DNA of 64,000 nt from JBDSZL01 sp039925145 (GTDB lineage Bacteria; Acidobacteriota; Vicinamibacteria; Vicinamibacterales; SCN-69-37). The number at the start of each line of letters is the position of its first letter. Position 1 is the first letter of the stretch. The stretch covers positions 17,548 to 81,547 of the forward strand of contig JBDSZL010000065.1 in assembly GCA_039925145.1 (NCBI GenBank), read 5' to 3'. The notes under the pieces are model-generated. The model did no database searches, was not told where the DNA came from, and was given only the letters and a program-made list of their open reading frames with translations. Shown piece by piece: positions 1 through 9,220 of this stretch. A program made the position numbers and the translations under genes.

Positions 1-2004
1 TGCGGTGAAGGCAATGGCCGCGAACCTGACGCCCAGTGCGGCAGCCGCCTCCTGCAACTGACGCAGGCACGCATACCCATCTTCACCCGGCATGGAGATG
101 TCGATCAGGGCCACTGGCACGGGCTGATTGCGGAACAGCAGCACCGCCTCGGCAGTCGATGCCGCCGTTGTCACCAGCGCGCCACTCTGCATCAGCAAGG
201 CACGGATCACGTCTCGGCTGTCGTCGTGATCGTCGACCACCAGAACGTTCGTGCCGGCCAGCGCGCGATCGGGCAGCGCCTCCACGGGAAGGGCCGGCGC
301 CATATGCTGCGCGACCGCCTGCGGCAGGCGGACGACAAAGGTGGCGCCTCGTCCGTCCCCCTGGCTCTCGGCGCTGACGACGCCGCCGTGGAGCTCGGCG
401 AGGTGCTTGACGATGGCGAGACCCAGGCCCAGACCGGTATGGCGGCGGGCGCTCGACGAGTCGGCCTGACGGAATCGATCGAACACGTGCGGCAGAAACG
501 CCGGACTGATACCCGCCCCCGTGTCGGAGACCGACAACAGAACGTCGCGGTCGACGGCGTCGAGCATGATCGTCACCCGCCCAGCCAGCGGCGTGAACTT
601 GATGGCATTCGACAGCAGATTCCAGACGATCTGCTGCAAGCGCGCCGGGTCGCCGAGGACTACGGCTTCAGGAGCCCTCTGCACGACGTGCAGCCGGATG
701 CTCTTGGCAATGGCGCCGGGGCGCATCGTCTCGACGACGCGCTCCACGAGCGGCGCGAGCATCACGTCCTGCGTGTCGAGGGTGATTTTGCCGGTGACGA
801 TGCGGTTGACATCGAGGATGTCGCCGAGCAGCTGCGCCTGCGCCTGGGCGTTGCGCTCGATCACGGTGAGCGCGCGCTCCCGCTGTTCAGGGGGCAGGCC
901 GCCCTGTTTGAGAATGGATGTCCATCCCAGGATGGCGTTCAAGGGCGTTCTGAGTTCGTGGGAGAGCGTGGCAATGAACTCGTCCTTGAACCGATTGGCC
1001 TCCTGCGCCTGATGAAACAGGCGCGCATTCTGAATGGCCAGCGACACGCGCTGGGCGACGACCTCGAGCAGATCCAGATCGTCGCGCGTGAAGGGATTTT
1101 GCGGGGTCGACCGCACGCAGATGAAAGACCCGATGACGTGCTCCTGCACGCGCACAGGCACCACGGCAATCGACCGCGGCTCGAGGGCCTGGAGCGCTTC
1201 GCTGTACTCCGGGGTACCGGATCGCTCGGCGATGAACGACGCTGAGACTTGCGGCACCAGCACGGCCACACCGGTGCGAATGACTTCGGGGCTCAACATC
1301 CTGGGATGCACGGGGAAACTCGTGAGGCGATCGACGAGCGGTTGTCGAGCCGGATCGCGGTGGGCCGCGGAGAACCGCTGGATTTCGCCGCGATCGTTCA
1401 TCACATCCACGAGGACCCAGTCGGCGAGCGATCCGACGACGAGGGATCCGAGCTGGCCGAAGATCTCGTCGACATCGAGGGTGTGCAACGCCAGGGCCGA
1501 TGCAGCGCGCAGAATTCTGTCGCGCGCTTCGGCTTCGCGCCTCGCGGTGACATCGTGGGCGGTCACGACAACCAGCATCACGCGCCCATCGGCGTCGAGG
1601 ACCGGCGTGCACGAATAGGTCGCCAGCCAGGACTTGCCGGTATCGCGGCGTGTCACCCGCAGTTCTGTGTCGATGACCGCGCTGCCTTGCAGCGCCAACG
1701 TGACGGGCCACTGCTCTCGAGCAATCGGCTCGCCGGTGGCGCTTCGGATGTCGAAGAGGTCGAGCGTCCGCAGCTGCTCGCGCCCTTCGGCAAACGACGA
1801 GAAGCCGTGCAGCGCGAGGGCCGCGCGATTCATGCGAATGGGCGAGCCGTCCGCGTCGCAGACGCAGATGCTTTCGCGCATGCTCTCGATGATGGTGTCG
1901 AGCTCGATGGCGATGCGCCGAGCGTCGTCGGAACGCAGCTGGCCCGCACTGTCATGGGGCTCGCCGGGAGCCGGGTGATGCGGCGGCGAGGAGGTGAGGT
2001 CCAT
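1..2004 (-). CDS. Hybrid sensor histidine kinase, C-terminus cut by window edge
   Basis: Open through the window start with no stop, about 668 residues visible from an ATG at 2004. Domains in order: a PAS-like sensor (about 30-165), a GAF-like domain (about 175-325), HisKA with the H-box SHELRTPLN (His349), HATPase with N-box NLLSNAIKF (Asn462) and G-boxes DTGAGI and GLGLGLAIV, then a receiver domain with VLVVDDHDDS and the phospho-acceptor in ALIDISMPG (Asp635). It should autophosphorylate and pass phosphate to its own receiver. No transmembrane segment is seen in the visible part, so it is probably a cytoplasmic sensor. The start has only a weak ribosome site. The ligand and target are unknown. 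Confidence 0.9.
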   Translation of the reverse strand, partial: MDLTSSPPHHPAPGEPHDSAGQLRSDDARRIAIELDTIIESMRESICVCDADGSPIRMNRAALALHGFSSFAEGREQLRTLDLFDIRSATGEPIAREQWPVTLALQGSAVIDTELRVTRRDTGKSWLATYSCTPVLDADGRVMLVVVTAHDVTARREAEARDRILRAASALALHTLDVDEIFGQLGSLVVGSLADWVLVDVMNDRGEIQRFSAAHRDPARQPLVDRLTSFPVHPRMLSPEVIRTGVAVLVPQVSASFIAERSGTPEYSEALQALEPRSIAVVPVRVQEHVIGSFICVRSTPQNPFTRDDLDLLEVVAQRVSLAIQNARLFHQAQEANRFKDEFIATLSHELRTPLNAILGWTSILKQGGLPPEQRERALTVIERNAQAQAQLLGDILDVNRIVTGKITLDTQDVMLAPLVERVVETMRPGAIAKSIRLHVVQRAPEAVVLGDPARLQQIVWNLLSNAIKFTPLAGRVTIMLDAVDRDVLLSVSDTGAGISPAFLPHVFDRFRQADSSSARRHTGLGLGLAIVKHLAELHGGVVSAESQGDGRGATFVVRLPQAVAQHMAPALPVEALPDRALAGTNVLVVDDHDDSRDVIRALLMQSGALVTTAASTAEAVLLFRNQPVPVALIDISMPGEDGYACLRQLQEAAAALGVRFAAIAFTA

Positions 2005-2126
2005 GGCGCAGACCGGAGGGACGGTCGTCTGATGCGACGATCGCCCACCGGAAGCCACTCACGAGTTTACCTGACATGCAGGCGTCGAGGGGCCTGAAAC
2101 ATGGTCCGATCGCGTCTGCTTTGTCC

Positions 2127-2155
2127 TTGACCTTCTTCGGTGCGGCACGTATAAC
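2127..2155 (+). promoter_or_regulatory. Sigma70-type promoter for the HU gene
   Basis: TTGACC at 2127-2132, a 17-base spacer and TATAAC at 2150-2155, close to consensus, upstream of the HU gene. Predicted transcription start near 2162, giving a leader of about 70 bases. Confidence 0.65.
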
Positions 2156-2234
2156 GACAACGCACGATCACTCGATCGCGCAATCGGCCGGCCACGCACC
2201 GCGAATTCTTCCGGCCGTTGTTTCTGGAGGCAGC

Positions 2235-2507
2235 ATGAACAAATCAGAACTGATTCAAGTCCTCGCCACTCGTACAGGCTTCACCAAGAGCCATGCGACC
2301 ACGGCCGTCAACTCGGTGCTCGAGAGCATCACCAAGTCGCTGAAGAAGGGCGAGTCGGTGTCATTCGTCGGCTTCGGCACGTTCAAGGTCAGCAACCGCA
2401 AGGCCCGCACGGCGCGTAATCCGCAGACCGGCGCCGCCATCAAGATTCCAAAGCGGCGCGTCCCTCGCTTCACCGCGGGCAAAGCGCTGAAGATGGCCGT
2501 CAAGTAA
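2235..2507 (+). CDS. hup: HU/IHF family DNA-binding protein
   Basis: 90 residues, the standard length of the family. It starts MNKSELIQVLA and carries the conserved core GFGTFKV and the DNA-binding arm RTARNPQTG followed by KIPKRRVPRF. HU proteins bind and bend DNA without strong sequence specificity and organise the nucleoid. The start at 2235 is chosen because it matches the family N-terminus and is preceded by TGGAGGCAGC as ribosome site; the frame is open further upstream but has no homology there. A good promoter lies upstream and a stable hairpin follows the gene. Confidence 0.95.
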   Translation: MNKSELIQVLATRTGFTKSHATTAVNSVLESITKSLKKGESVSFVGFGTFKVSNRKARTARNPQTGAAIKIPKRRVPRFTAGKALKMAVK

Positions 2508-2528
2508 CGCGCGCACAGGCATCACTCC

Positions 2529-2554
2529 GGGCGGCGCACGCGTCTGCGCCGCCC
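2529..2554 (+). other. GC hairpin after the HU gene
   Basis: Arms GGGCGGCGCA and TGCGCCGCCC pair perfectly around a 6-base loop. There is no T-run after it, so it is not a classical terminator; it may stabilise the HU transcript or pause RNA polymerase before the next gene. Confidence 0.45.
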
Positions 2555-2562
2555 CCAGGCCC

Positions 2563-2919
2563 ATGCCGTTCCACAACCCGTTCGACGTGCTGCGCGATCT
2601 GCGCGGCCCTTCACCCGACAGCCCCACGCCGCCTGAGTCGCCCCAACCCGCTCCCGCGCCATCGACTCCCCTGCCCGCGCGGGTCGCTCGCGCTGTCGTG
2701 CGCATGGAACGGTCCGGACGCGGCGGCAAGATCGTCACGGTGGTGGAGCATCTGGGCCTGCCTCCCGCCGAACGCGAGGTCTGGTTGAAGGCGCTGAAGG
2801 GTGCGCTCGGTTGCGGCGGTACCGTCGACGGCGAAGCGCTCGTCCTGCAGGGCGATCAGCGCCGCACGCTTCCGGCGTGGCTCACAGCGCGTGGCGTGAA
2901 GAAGGTGACCGTCTCTTGA
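2563..2919 (+). CDS. SUI1/YciH-family translation factor (eIF1-like)
   Basis: 118 residues. The first 45 are proline-rich and probably disordered; the rest resembles the SUI1 fold of YciH/eIF1, with GRGGKIVTVVEHLGLPP and LKGALGCGGTVDGEALVLQGDQR, the usual signature (basic loop, then K..LGCGG). Eukaryotic eIF1 checks start-codon choice; bacterial YciH has a minor role in initiation fidelity. It lies 55 bases after HU on the same strand and ends 8 bases from the convergent murJ gene. Confidence 0.85.
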   Translation: MPFHNPFDVLRDLRGPSPDSPTPPESPQPAPAPSTPLPARVARAVVRMERSGRGGKIVTVVEHLGLPPAEREVWLKALKGALGCGGTVDGEALVLQGDQRRTLPAWLTARGVKKVTVS

Positions 2920-2927
2920 GTCAGCAG

Positions 2928-4478
2928 TCAGCGACGCCGTGATCCCCGCAGCCGCCCCAGCATTGTCGTCGTTTCAGCCACGCCCAGGACGGCCGTCGCG
3001 GCCAGATAGATAAGCCCGTACACGGTCAACACGAGAACGGCGCGCGCGAGCGGCGTCTCGAGCGGCAGCCGCGAGCTGACGGCCCACGCCACGAGCGCCG
3101 CGGCGAAAGCTGCGCCCCAGAGGCTTGTCACGAGAGCGCCGGGCAGGCCCGTCCATCCAATGCGCTCGTTTACGGCACGGCGGAGCAAGGCAAACTCAAC
3201 CCACCCCGCAAGCCCCGCTGATGCAGTCAAACCTGCAGCGCCCCACGCGGGCGGCATGCCCAGCCAGCGCGGCAGCGGAAACGCGCACACGTAGCCGAGG
3301 CTGGTCGTGATCGCAATCCGGATGATGGCAAACCGCAGAGGCGTGCGCGTGTCTCGTAATGCGTAGCACGTGGAGGAGTAGAGACGACCCAGCGTCGAGG
3401 CCAGCAGCCCGACCGCAGACCCCGCCAGGATCCCCCACACGTATTGCGCATCACTCGCCGTGAATCGCCCCGTCTGAAGCAGGGCGCCCGTGATGTGGTC
3501 GCCGAGCGCCAGAAACGCCACCGCGGAAGGCACGACCAGATAAGCGACCCGGCGGAGCGCCGCCTGGAGTCGGATGCGCACGGCGTCGATGCCAGATGCC
3601 GCCGCGGCTTCGCCCGACATCGCAGGCAGCTCGGCAGCCGCGACCGACATGCCGAACAGACTCACAGGCAGTGTGTAGATCAATTGCGCATTCGAGAGCG
3701 CCGCGACCGCGCCGGCCGGCAACCAGCTGGCCAGCATCGTGTCGATGTATGCGCTGACTTGCACGACACCCCGGCTCAGAAACACCGGCACGAAATTGCG
3801 CGCGACCGTCCGTACGTGGACCGACGTCACGTCCCAACGCAGGCGTGCGCGCGCCACGCGGCGAACGCTCGGGACCTGCACGGCGAGTTGCAGCAGGCTG
3901 CCAGCCACCGAGCCCCACGCCAGGAGCACGGCCAGGCGGGGGGGCGCCACCGCACCGCCGAACGCGACAAGTGTGGCGATCATCGCAGCGTTCCAGAGCA
4001 CAGGTGCCGTGTACGAGAGGAGGAAACGATGGTGACTGTTCAGGATGCCGAGGCACCATGCCGAGAGCACGAGGAGGCCGGCTCCGGGAAACAGAATCCG
4101 GACGAGCGTGATGGTGAGCGCACGGGTCTCACCGTTGTACCCAGGCGCAATGACTGTAATGAGGATCGGCGTTGCGAGTACGCCAACGGCGACGAGGATG
4201 GAGACTGCCGCCGCAAGCAGGCCGCCGATCGCCCCGGCGACACGATCGGCTTGTTCGCGATCCGATGACGCCACCAGGCCCGCATAAACAGGGATGAACG
4301 AACCTGACAGCGCGCCCTCTCCGAACAGGTTCTGCAGGACGTTCGGAATCCGAAACGCGGCCATGAAGGCATCGGCCACCGGTGAGAGCCCGAAGTAGTG
4401 CGCGAAGACGCGAATCCGGACGAGCCCGGCCAGGCGGCTGAGGAGGATGCCGACTGCGACGAAGACGGCTTTGTTCAA
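2928..4478 (-). CDS. murJ: Lipid II flippase MurJ (MviN)
   Basis: 516 residues, the usual size, all hydrophobic membrane segments typical of the MVIN family. The N-terminus NKAVFVAVGILLSRLAGLVR and the motif FRIPNVLQNLFGEGALSGSF are diagnostic. MurJ moves lipid-linked peptidoglycan precursor (lipid II) across the inner membrane. The start codon is TTG at 4478, which puts the family N-terminus at residue 2. A G-rich heptad repeat separates it from the SDR gene upstream on the same strand. Confidence 0.95.
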   Translation of the reverse strand: MNKAVFVAVGILLSRLAGLVRIRVFAHYFGLSPVADAFMAAFRIPNVLQNLFGEGALSGSFIPVYAGLVASSDREQADRVAGAIGGLLAAAVSILVAVGVLATPILITVIAPGYNGETRALTITLVRILFPGAGLLVLSAWCLGILNSHHRFLLSYTAPVLWNAAMIATLVAFGGAVAPPRLAVLLAWGSVAGSLLQLAVQVPSVRRVARARLRWDVTSVHVRTVARNFVPVFLSRGVVQVSAYIDTMLASWLPAGAVAALSNAQLIYTLPVSLFGMSVAAAELPAMSGEAAAASGIDAVRIRLQAALRRVAYLVVPSAVAFLALGDHITGALLQTGRFTASDAQYVWGILAGSAVGLLASTLGRLYSSTCYALRDTRTPLRFAIIRIAITTSLGYVCAFPLPRWLGMPPAWGAAGLTASAGLAGWVEFALLRRAVNERIGWTGLPGALVTSLWGAAFAAALVAWAVSSRLPLETPLARAVLVLTVYGLIYLAATAVLGVAETTTMLGRLRGSRRR

Positions 4479-4490
4479 GGGTGGAAGTAA

Positions 4491-4544
4491 GGCTCGAGGC
4501 TCGGGGCTCGGGGCTTGGGGCTCGGGGCTTGGGGCTCGAGGCTC
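4491..4544 (+). repeat. G-rich GGGGCTC/GGGGCTT heptad repeat, copy 1
   Basis: About seven imperfect 7-base units alternating GGGGCTC, GGGGCTT and GAGGCTC between murJ and the SDR gene; the last bases overlap the SDR stop codon. Three more copies of the same motif are at about 11893, 24751 and 44901. Runs of four G at this spacing could form a G-quadruplex on the plus strand. Confidence 0.8.
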
Positions 4545-5307
4545 AGCGCATCAACTGACCGCCGTTGACCTCGATCGTTTCGCCGACGATGAACGACGCG
4601 GCGTCGGAGGCGAGAAAGGCGACAACGTTCGCGCATTCCTCGGACGTGCCGACGCGTCCCATCGGGATCATCCCGACGAACGTCCGCATCATCTCAGACG
4701 TCGAGAACCGCTCATGGAACGGCGTCGCGATCACACCCGGTGAGACAGCGTTGACGCGAATGCCCTTCGGCGCCAGTTCCTTGGCGGTTGCTTTGGTGAA
4801 CGCGGTGAGTCCCGCTTTCGCGACCGCATAGGCTCCGGCGCCGGCCCCGCCACCCGTGTGGCCTGCAATCGACACGACGTTGATGATGGCGCCCGAGCGT
4901 CGGTCGATCATCGAAGGGGCGACGGCCTGCGTACAGAAGACCGCGCTCTTCAGGTTCAGCGCCTGCACCTCATCCCAGAACGCCTCGGTGAGCTCTCCGA
5001 GCGCCTGCCGCCCTACGAGGGAACCAGCGTTGTTGATGAGGATGTCAATTGACCCCAGCTTGTTCACCACATCGGCAGCCATCGCTCGAATCTCGGAGAC
5101 TTGCCGCATGTCGGCTCTGAAGGAAGCGGCGTCGCCACCCGCGCCGCGGATCGCATCCGTCACCGCCGTCGCGCCGGCTTCATTGCCGTGATACCCCACA
5201 GCCACGCGCGCACCGCGGGCGGCCAACACCAAGGCCGTCGCTGCGCCGATCCCCGACGAGGCCCCGGTCACGAGCGCCACTTTGCCAGTCAAATCACGTC
5301 CGGACAT
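4543..5307 (-). CDS. Short-chain dehydrogenase/reductase, FabG-like
   Basis: 254 residues, the classical SDR size. NAD(P)-binding motif TGASSGIG near residue 15, NNAG around 90, and the catalytic Ser-Tyr-Lys set with YAVAKAG. A C-terminal VNGGQLMR resembles FabG-type 3-oxoacyl-ACP reductases and related sugar or alcohol dehydrogenases. The sequence alone does not fix the substrate, and the neighbours give no pathway. Confidence 0.9.
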   Translation of the reverse strand: MSGRDLTGKVALVTGASSGIGAATALVLAARGARVAVGYHGNEAGATAVTDAIRGAGGDAASFRADMRQVSEIRAMAADVVNKLGSIDILINNAGSLVGRQALGELTEAFWDEVQALNLKSAVFCTQAVAPSMIDRRSGAIINVVSIAGHTGGGAGAGAYAVAKAGLTAFTKATAKELAPKGIRVNAVSPGVIATPFHERFSTSEMMRTFVGMIPMGRVGTSEECANVVAFLASDAASFIVGETIEVNGGQLMR

Positions 5308-5417
5308 AGGTGGACATGATACGGGAAGCTGTCACGGACCGGTGAGAGGCGACTCGCCCACAACTTTCACGGGCCAGCGACGGCCAATGACACAGGTCGC
5401 GCGGCCCGGCGCAGGCT

Positions 5418-6074
5418 TCACTCGGGGCGCGTGGCTCCTGGTGCCGCGCGCGGATGACCGTGCGCCATCACTTCAGTCCAATCACGGATTTCGCTCCAGC
5501 GATAGAATTTCCGGTGCGCAAGTGCCAACAGCTCACGGTCTTCGAGGCTGTCACCATACCCGTAGATCACCTCGTAGCGGTCGAGATCGTATTTGCTCCG
5601 GACGCGGCGAACCTTCTCTGGCCCCGCACAGTCGCCCTCGGTATAACGGCCTGTGAACCTGCCGGCCCGTTCCTCGAGCGTGCTGCAGATGCAGAGGAGC
5701 CCCTGCGCTTCGCACCAGGGCGCGAGGTAGACGTCGAGCGATCCAGACACAATCACCACCTCGTCCCCCGCGGCCTTGTGCCACGCAATACGGTCGAGCG
5801 CTTCCGGCCGAAGCGTTGAGGGAAGAACATCAGCGGCGTACGCCGTGCCCCGTCGGCGCACGCGCGCGGCATCGTCGCCTCGGAACGCGACCATGACGGC
5901 TACTTGCCGACCCCAACTCGCCGAAATGATGCCGAGCCGATAACCGACGACGACCGGCAAGAGAAGCACACGACCTGCAAGGAGCCGCACCGGCCGAACA
6001 GCCGAGCGCATGAACGGCGTCCAGGTATCACTGCTCGTGATGGTGCCGTCGAAGTCGAAGAGGGCCAGGTTCAT
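5418..6074 (-). CDS. HAD-IB family phosphatase (phosphoserine phosphatase-like)
   Basis: 218 residues. Motif I LFDFDGTIT contains the nucleophile and acid Asp pair near residues 7 and 9; motif II is VIVSGS and motif III/IV is GYGDSLEDREL. A hydrophobic stretch LLAGRVLLLPVVVGYRLG sits in the cap region, as in many members annotated as HAD-IB hydrolases. The start at 6074 is chosen because it overlaps the stop of the DNA glycosylase gene (ATGA), which indicates translational coupling. The substrate is probably a phosphorylated small molecule. Confidence 0.85.
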   Translation of the reverse strand: MNLALFDFDGTITSSDTWTPFMRSAVRPVRLLAGRVLLLPVVVGYRLGIISASWGRQVAVMVAFRGDDAARVRRRGTAYAADVLPSTLRPEALDRIAWHKAAGDEVVIVSGSLDVYLAPWCEAQGLLCICSTLEERAGRFTGRYTEGDCAGPEKVRRVRSKYDLDRYEVIYGYGDSLEDRELLALAHRKFYRWSEIRDWTEVMAHGHPRAAPGATRPE

Positions 6075-6724
6075 TCGGTCACTTGCCTCCTCGGGGGACG
6101 TTCGATCACACCAGGTCTCGCCGACTCTCCTTCCCACCGAGACCGGACGTCCTCTGCCCCGCCGCCCCCTCGGACCGCCGCCGCCAATTCGCGCCACGTC
6201 GATTGCATCGTCCCGTACGGGAAGTGGGCGTTGCGTCCGCTCGGGTTTGGCACGACGTACACGTCGGCACCCTCGAACGTCACGCCCTGCCGGCCCAGCG
6301 CCACGGCGTCGCTTGCGCGAAGGCCAGCAACCGATCGATACAGCGTCACTCCGACGAAGGCGATGATGCGGGGGTGCCACCGACGGACCTTGCGACGCAG
6401 CACGGGCAGCCCCGCGATGTACTCCGCCTTCATCAAGGTGTCGATGCCGGCCGTCGCACGCGGCACCAGATTGGTGATGCCGATGCCCCACTCGGGCAGT
6501 CGCGCATCATCCTCGGGTCGGAGGCGTTCAGAGACAAGACCAGCGTCGTAGAGGAGACGCCAGAATCGGTTCGACGGCCCCGCGAAGTGATGGCCGACGG
6601 CGGCGGACCGCATGCCGGGATTAATGCCGACGAGCAGCAGATCGACCGGTGGACTCACGCGATCGGGCAGCACGGCCCGACGGCGACGCACCAACCCCTC
6701 AGCGCGTACCCGCGAGTGCGGCAT
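6071..6724 (-). CDS. mug: Mug/TDG-type mismatch-specific DNA glycosylase
   Basis: 217 residues. Catalytic and pocket motif LLVGINPGMRSAAVGHHFAGPSNRFW matches the GINPG..S region of Mug, with NPSGRNAHFP as the second conserved loop (NPSG in the family). These enzymes remove uracil, ethenocytosine or thymine from mismatches with guanine, opening base-excision repair. The first 25 bases overlap the end of the metallophosphoesterase gene and the last bases overlap the HAD gene, so all belong to one operon. Confidence 0.9.
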   Translation of the reverse strand: MPHSRVRAEGLVRRRRAVLPDRVSPPVDLLLVGINPGMRSAAVGHHFAGPSNRFWRLLYDAGLVSERLRPEDDARLPEWGIGITNLVPRATAGIDTLMKAEYIAGLPVLRRKVRRWHPRIIAFVGVTLYRSVAGLRASDAVALGRQGVTFEGADVYVVPNPSGRNAHFPYGTMQSTWRELAAAVRGGGGAEDVRSRWEGESARPGVIERPPRRQVTE

Positions 6725-7619
6725 GCTCCATGGTCATGCTCACGGCGCGGCGGAACCCCGTGACAGTCACGTCAAGTTCGGGTGCGACCTCCACGACGGC
6801 GTACGCGTTCTGCTCGGGTCCAGACCCTTCGACGACAGCCCGCAACGTGTAGTAGTGGATGCCGCCCATGAGCGTATGACCGCCTGGGTGATCGTGGCCA
6901 TGAAACGCCACGAGCACCTTGCGTGACTCCTCGAGCACGGCACGCACGTCTGCGCTGTTTCTGACGCACTCGTCTTTGGTGCCGTCGAGACGTTGATGGC
7001 AGAGCACGATAACCGGTTCGGCGCTGGCAGTCAGTTCCTTGCGGAGCCAGTCGATCTGCACGGCCGGGACGTAGCTGTCGCGCCAGTCGAACTTGCCGTG
7101 GTCGTAGTCGCGTCCCTCGGCAGTGACGCACGCGTCGAGCACCAGGAACCGGAGCGCTCCACGACTGAACGCGTAGTAAGCGCTCGTCTTCGGGATGCCA
7201 GTGTTGACAATGCCGGCAAGGAACTGCGGCTTCGACAGGTTGTCCATGTCGTGGTTGCCGAGTACATGGAACGTTGGCCCCTTGAACTGCTGTATCTCCG
7301 CCTCGATGGCGGCCAAGTGCGCCTGGGTACGGGTATCCGGTTCGCGCGGCGCCATGTCCTTGAGATCGCCGAGCGCGGCAAGAAACTCCACCCGTTCGCC
7401 GTTGAGGCGACCGACGGCCTCGCGTACTTTGCCGAGCGACTCGCGGTAGAAACGTGTGCCGAGCGGCTCCGCATCCGCGTAGTGGGGATCGGTCAGCATG
7501 CCGAAACGGAGTCTGGGCCGCTGCGGCCCAGGCGGCTCCGGTGCGGCCTGTCCAAGAGACATGGTCGCCAGCCCAGCGAGCGACGCGCTCGACGCACGGA
7601 GAAAATCGCGTCGATCCAT
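6699..7619 (-). CDS. Tat-exported calcineurin-like metallophosphoesterase
   Basis: 306 residues from the ATG at 7619. It starts with a twin-arginine signal, MDRRDFLRASSASLAGLA. The metallophosphoesterase signature is present: TDPHY, ALGDLKD, VLGNHDM and, near the end, FHGHDHPGG, supplying metal ligands for a two-metal centre. It probably hydrolyses phosphoesters outside the cytoplasm. An alternative GTG start at 7655 overlaps the stop of the upstream cupin gene (GTGA) and has GAAGG ten bases before it; I prefer 7619 because it gives a canonical Tat signal. Confidence 0.87.
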   Translation of the reverse strand: MDRRDFLRASSASLAGLATMSLGQAAPEPPGPQRPRLRFGMLTDPHYADAEPLGTRFYRESLGKVREAVGRLNGERVEFLAALGDLKDMAPREPDTRTQAHLAAIEAEIQQFKGPTFHVLGNHDMDNLSKPQFLAGIVNTGIPKTSAYYAFSRGALRFLVLDACVTAEGRDYDHGKFDWRDSYVPAVQIDWLRKELTASAEPVIVLCHQRLDGTKDECVRNSADVRAVLEESRKVLVAFHGHDHPGGHTLMGGIHYYTLRAVVEGSGPEQNAYAVVEVAPELDVTVTGFRRAVSMTMEHAALAGTR

Positions 7620-7651
7620 CCGCCACGGCCCAGTCACCGCGTCGATAGGTC

Positions 7652-8083
7652 TCACGGCGCGACAACCTTCACGACGTAGTAGTCAACGGACTGGGGCACC
7701 TCTCTGAACCAGTGCGGCACGCCGGCAGGCACGACGATGACATCGTCTTTCACCAGGTGGTGTTCGTCGCCGCCCCTGAGGCCAGTCCCTCGGTACTGGC
7801 CCGGCGCGGTCAGCGTCGAGGCGATCATCTCGCCGCCCGTCACGAACGTCGCTGATCCGCCGAGCACGTGGATGGTGTCGGTTTCTTTCAGGTGCACTTC
7901 CGACATGCCGGTGGCGGTTCGCTGGGTCATCTGGATGATCAGATTGGGCGCAGTGACGAGGGTGCCCCGCTGCACCACTTTCTCGTGCCCGATGACGATT
8001 ACGCCGTTACCCTGGGCCGTGGTGTCACCTGACAGACTGCTGAGCAATAGCAGCAGTAAGCCCATAGTCGCCATGCGTGTCAT
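7652..8083 (-). CDS. Secreted cupin-domain protein
   Basis: 143 residues with an N-terminal signal peptide (MTRMATMGLLLLLLSSLSGDTTAQ). A single cupin barrel follows: the second motif PAGVPHWFREVP is clear and the first contains EVHLKETDTIHVLGG. No catalytic assignment is possible. It is the first gene of the minus-strand run toward the HAD phosphatase and is followed directly by the metallophosphoesterase, suggesting a shared periplasmic role. Confidence 0.8.
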   Translation of the reverse strand: MTRMATMGLLLLLLSSLSGDTTAQGNGVIVIGHEKVVQRGTLVTAPNLIIQMTQRTATGMSEVHLKETDTIHVLGGSATFVTGGEMIASTLTAPGQYRGTGLRGGDEHHLVKDDVIVVPAGVPHWFREVPQSVDYYVVKVVAP

Positions 8084-8236
8084 GTCTGGCCTCCGTCAGC
8101 GGTCACCAGCGCGGCAGCGCGATGTGCGGTTGGCCCCGTCACTGGCGCGGTCGCTGGCCCCGTTGGACGAACAGTAACGGCGGCGGTAAATCGACGCAAG
8201 ACATTCATGCGCCCTGGCCTTGACACGGGTGGCTGC

Positions 8237-9220
8237 CTACACGACGCGGCTGGCCCGCACGTAGTCGCGATCGATGCGGACCGCCAGCCCGCTGAGCGCG
8301 ATCATGAACAGACCGAAGCCGACGAGCGCCAGCGGCCATCCAATCGAATCGGCGAAGTGCTCGGACGTGAACCATCCCGTGTAGGCCAAAATGGCGAGGG
8401 TCGAGACGACGAGCAGCGTGCGACTCCGCAGCAGGACGCTCAGATAGACGAACCCGGCCGCGGCGCCGATGAACACGACTTCGAACGGCGTGGATTTGAC
8501 CTGATCGAACACGCCAGCCAGACACACGGCCGTCCCGACGAAATACCAGAGGGGCGTGATGTCGCGATGTCCCAGGCGGTCGGCCCTTACAGCAGCGAGC
8601 ACGAGACTGCCGCCCGTCGCTATCGCAATCACGCCATCGTCAAGAGCCACGAGATCGAGAGCCGTGCAGAGGCCCACCGCGGCAAATGACACGGCGACGA
8701 GGAGCACGGTGGAGCGGCGCGCGACGACATACGCGAGCCCGAACTGCACCGCCATGGCACCCGACGTGGCGAGACTGGCCCATCGCCAGTCGCCACCGGA
8801 TCCGTACTCCTCGAACGCGACCAGCATCCCCACCGGCTCCAGCACGGCAGCGATCAGATAGAGCGGCGTGGCGGCGGGTTGGAATCGCCGCTCCCGTCTG
8901 GCCAGGCTCGCCAGCGCGAACGCGGTCACGCCGCTGCCGAGCGTAATCACCACGCGCGCCGCCGAGCTCATCGCGTCCCACTGCAAGCCAATGAATACGC
9001 TCAGACCCGCAAAGACGAACGTGCCGCCAAGAAACCCGAGCACTCTGACCAGCACACCACGCGCGTGCAACGGCGCCGGTGCCGGCGGTTCCGACGGTGC
9101 CGCTGGACTCGGCGTCGCCGACTCGGTTGCCAGAGCCGCGAGCTCCTCGGCCGTGATGTGGTGCTGATCGGCGAGGCGGGCGATTTCGGCCAGAGCCGCT
9201 CCCCGTGGATCCAGGCTCAA
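8237..9220 (-). CDS. DUF2157-like integral membrane protein
   Basis: About 327 residues from a TTG start at 9220. The N-terminal 60 residues are soluble and proline/alanine-rich; the remainder carries about nine or ten membrane segments. The arrangement resembles DUF2157 membrane proteins, function unknown. The TTG is chosen because it overlaps the stop of the upstream gene (TTGA) and is preceded by GGGAGAGG; an ATG at 9241 is in frame but would overlap the upstream gene by 25 bases. Confidence 0.65.
   Translation of the reverse strand: MSLDPRGAALAEIARLADQHHITAEELAALATESATPSPAAPSEPPAPAPLHARGVLVRVLGFLGGTFVFAGLSVFIGLQWDAMSSAARVVITLGSGVTAFALASLARRERRFQPAATPLYLIAAVLEPVGMLVAFEEYGSGGDWRWASLATSGAMAVQFGLAYVVARRSTVLLVAVSFAAVGLCTALDLVALDDGVIAIATGGSLVLAAVRADRLGHRDITPLWYFVGTAVCLAGVFDQVKSTPFEVVFIGAAAGFVYLSVLLRSRTLLVVSTLAILAYTGWFTSEHFADSIGWPLALVGFGLFMIALSGLAVRIDRDYVRASRVV

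Noticed and set aside
226..1245. Long plus-strand open frame opposite the histidine kinase
   Set aside because: It is antisense to a kinase with all motifs; its composition is that of the mirror frame in GC-rich DNA. Similar long mirror frames at 24641-25828, 57792-59171 and 60760-61935 were dropped for the same reason.
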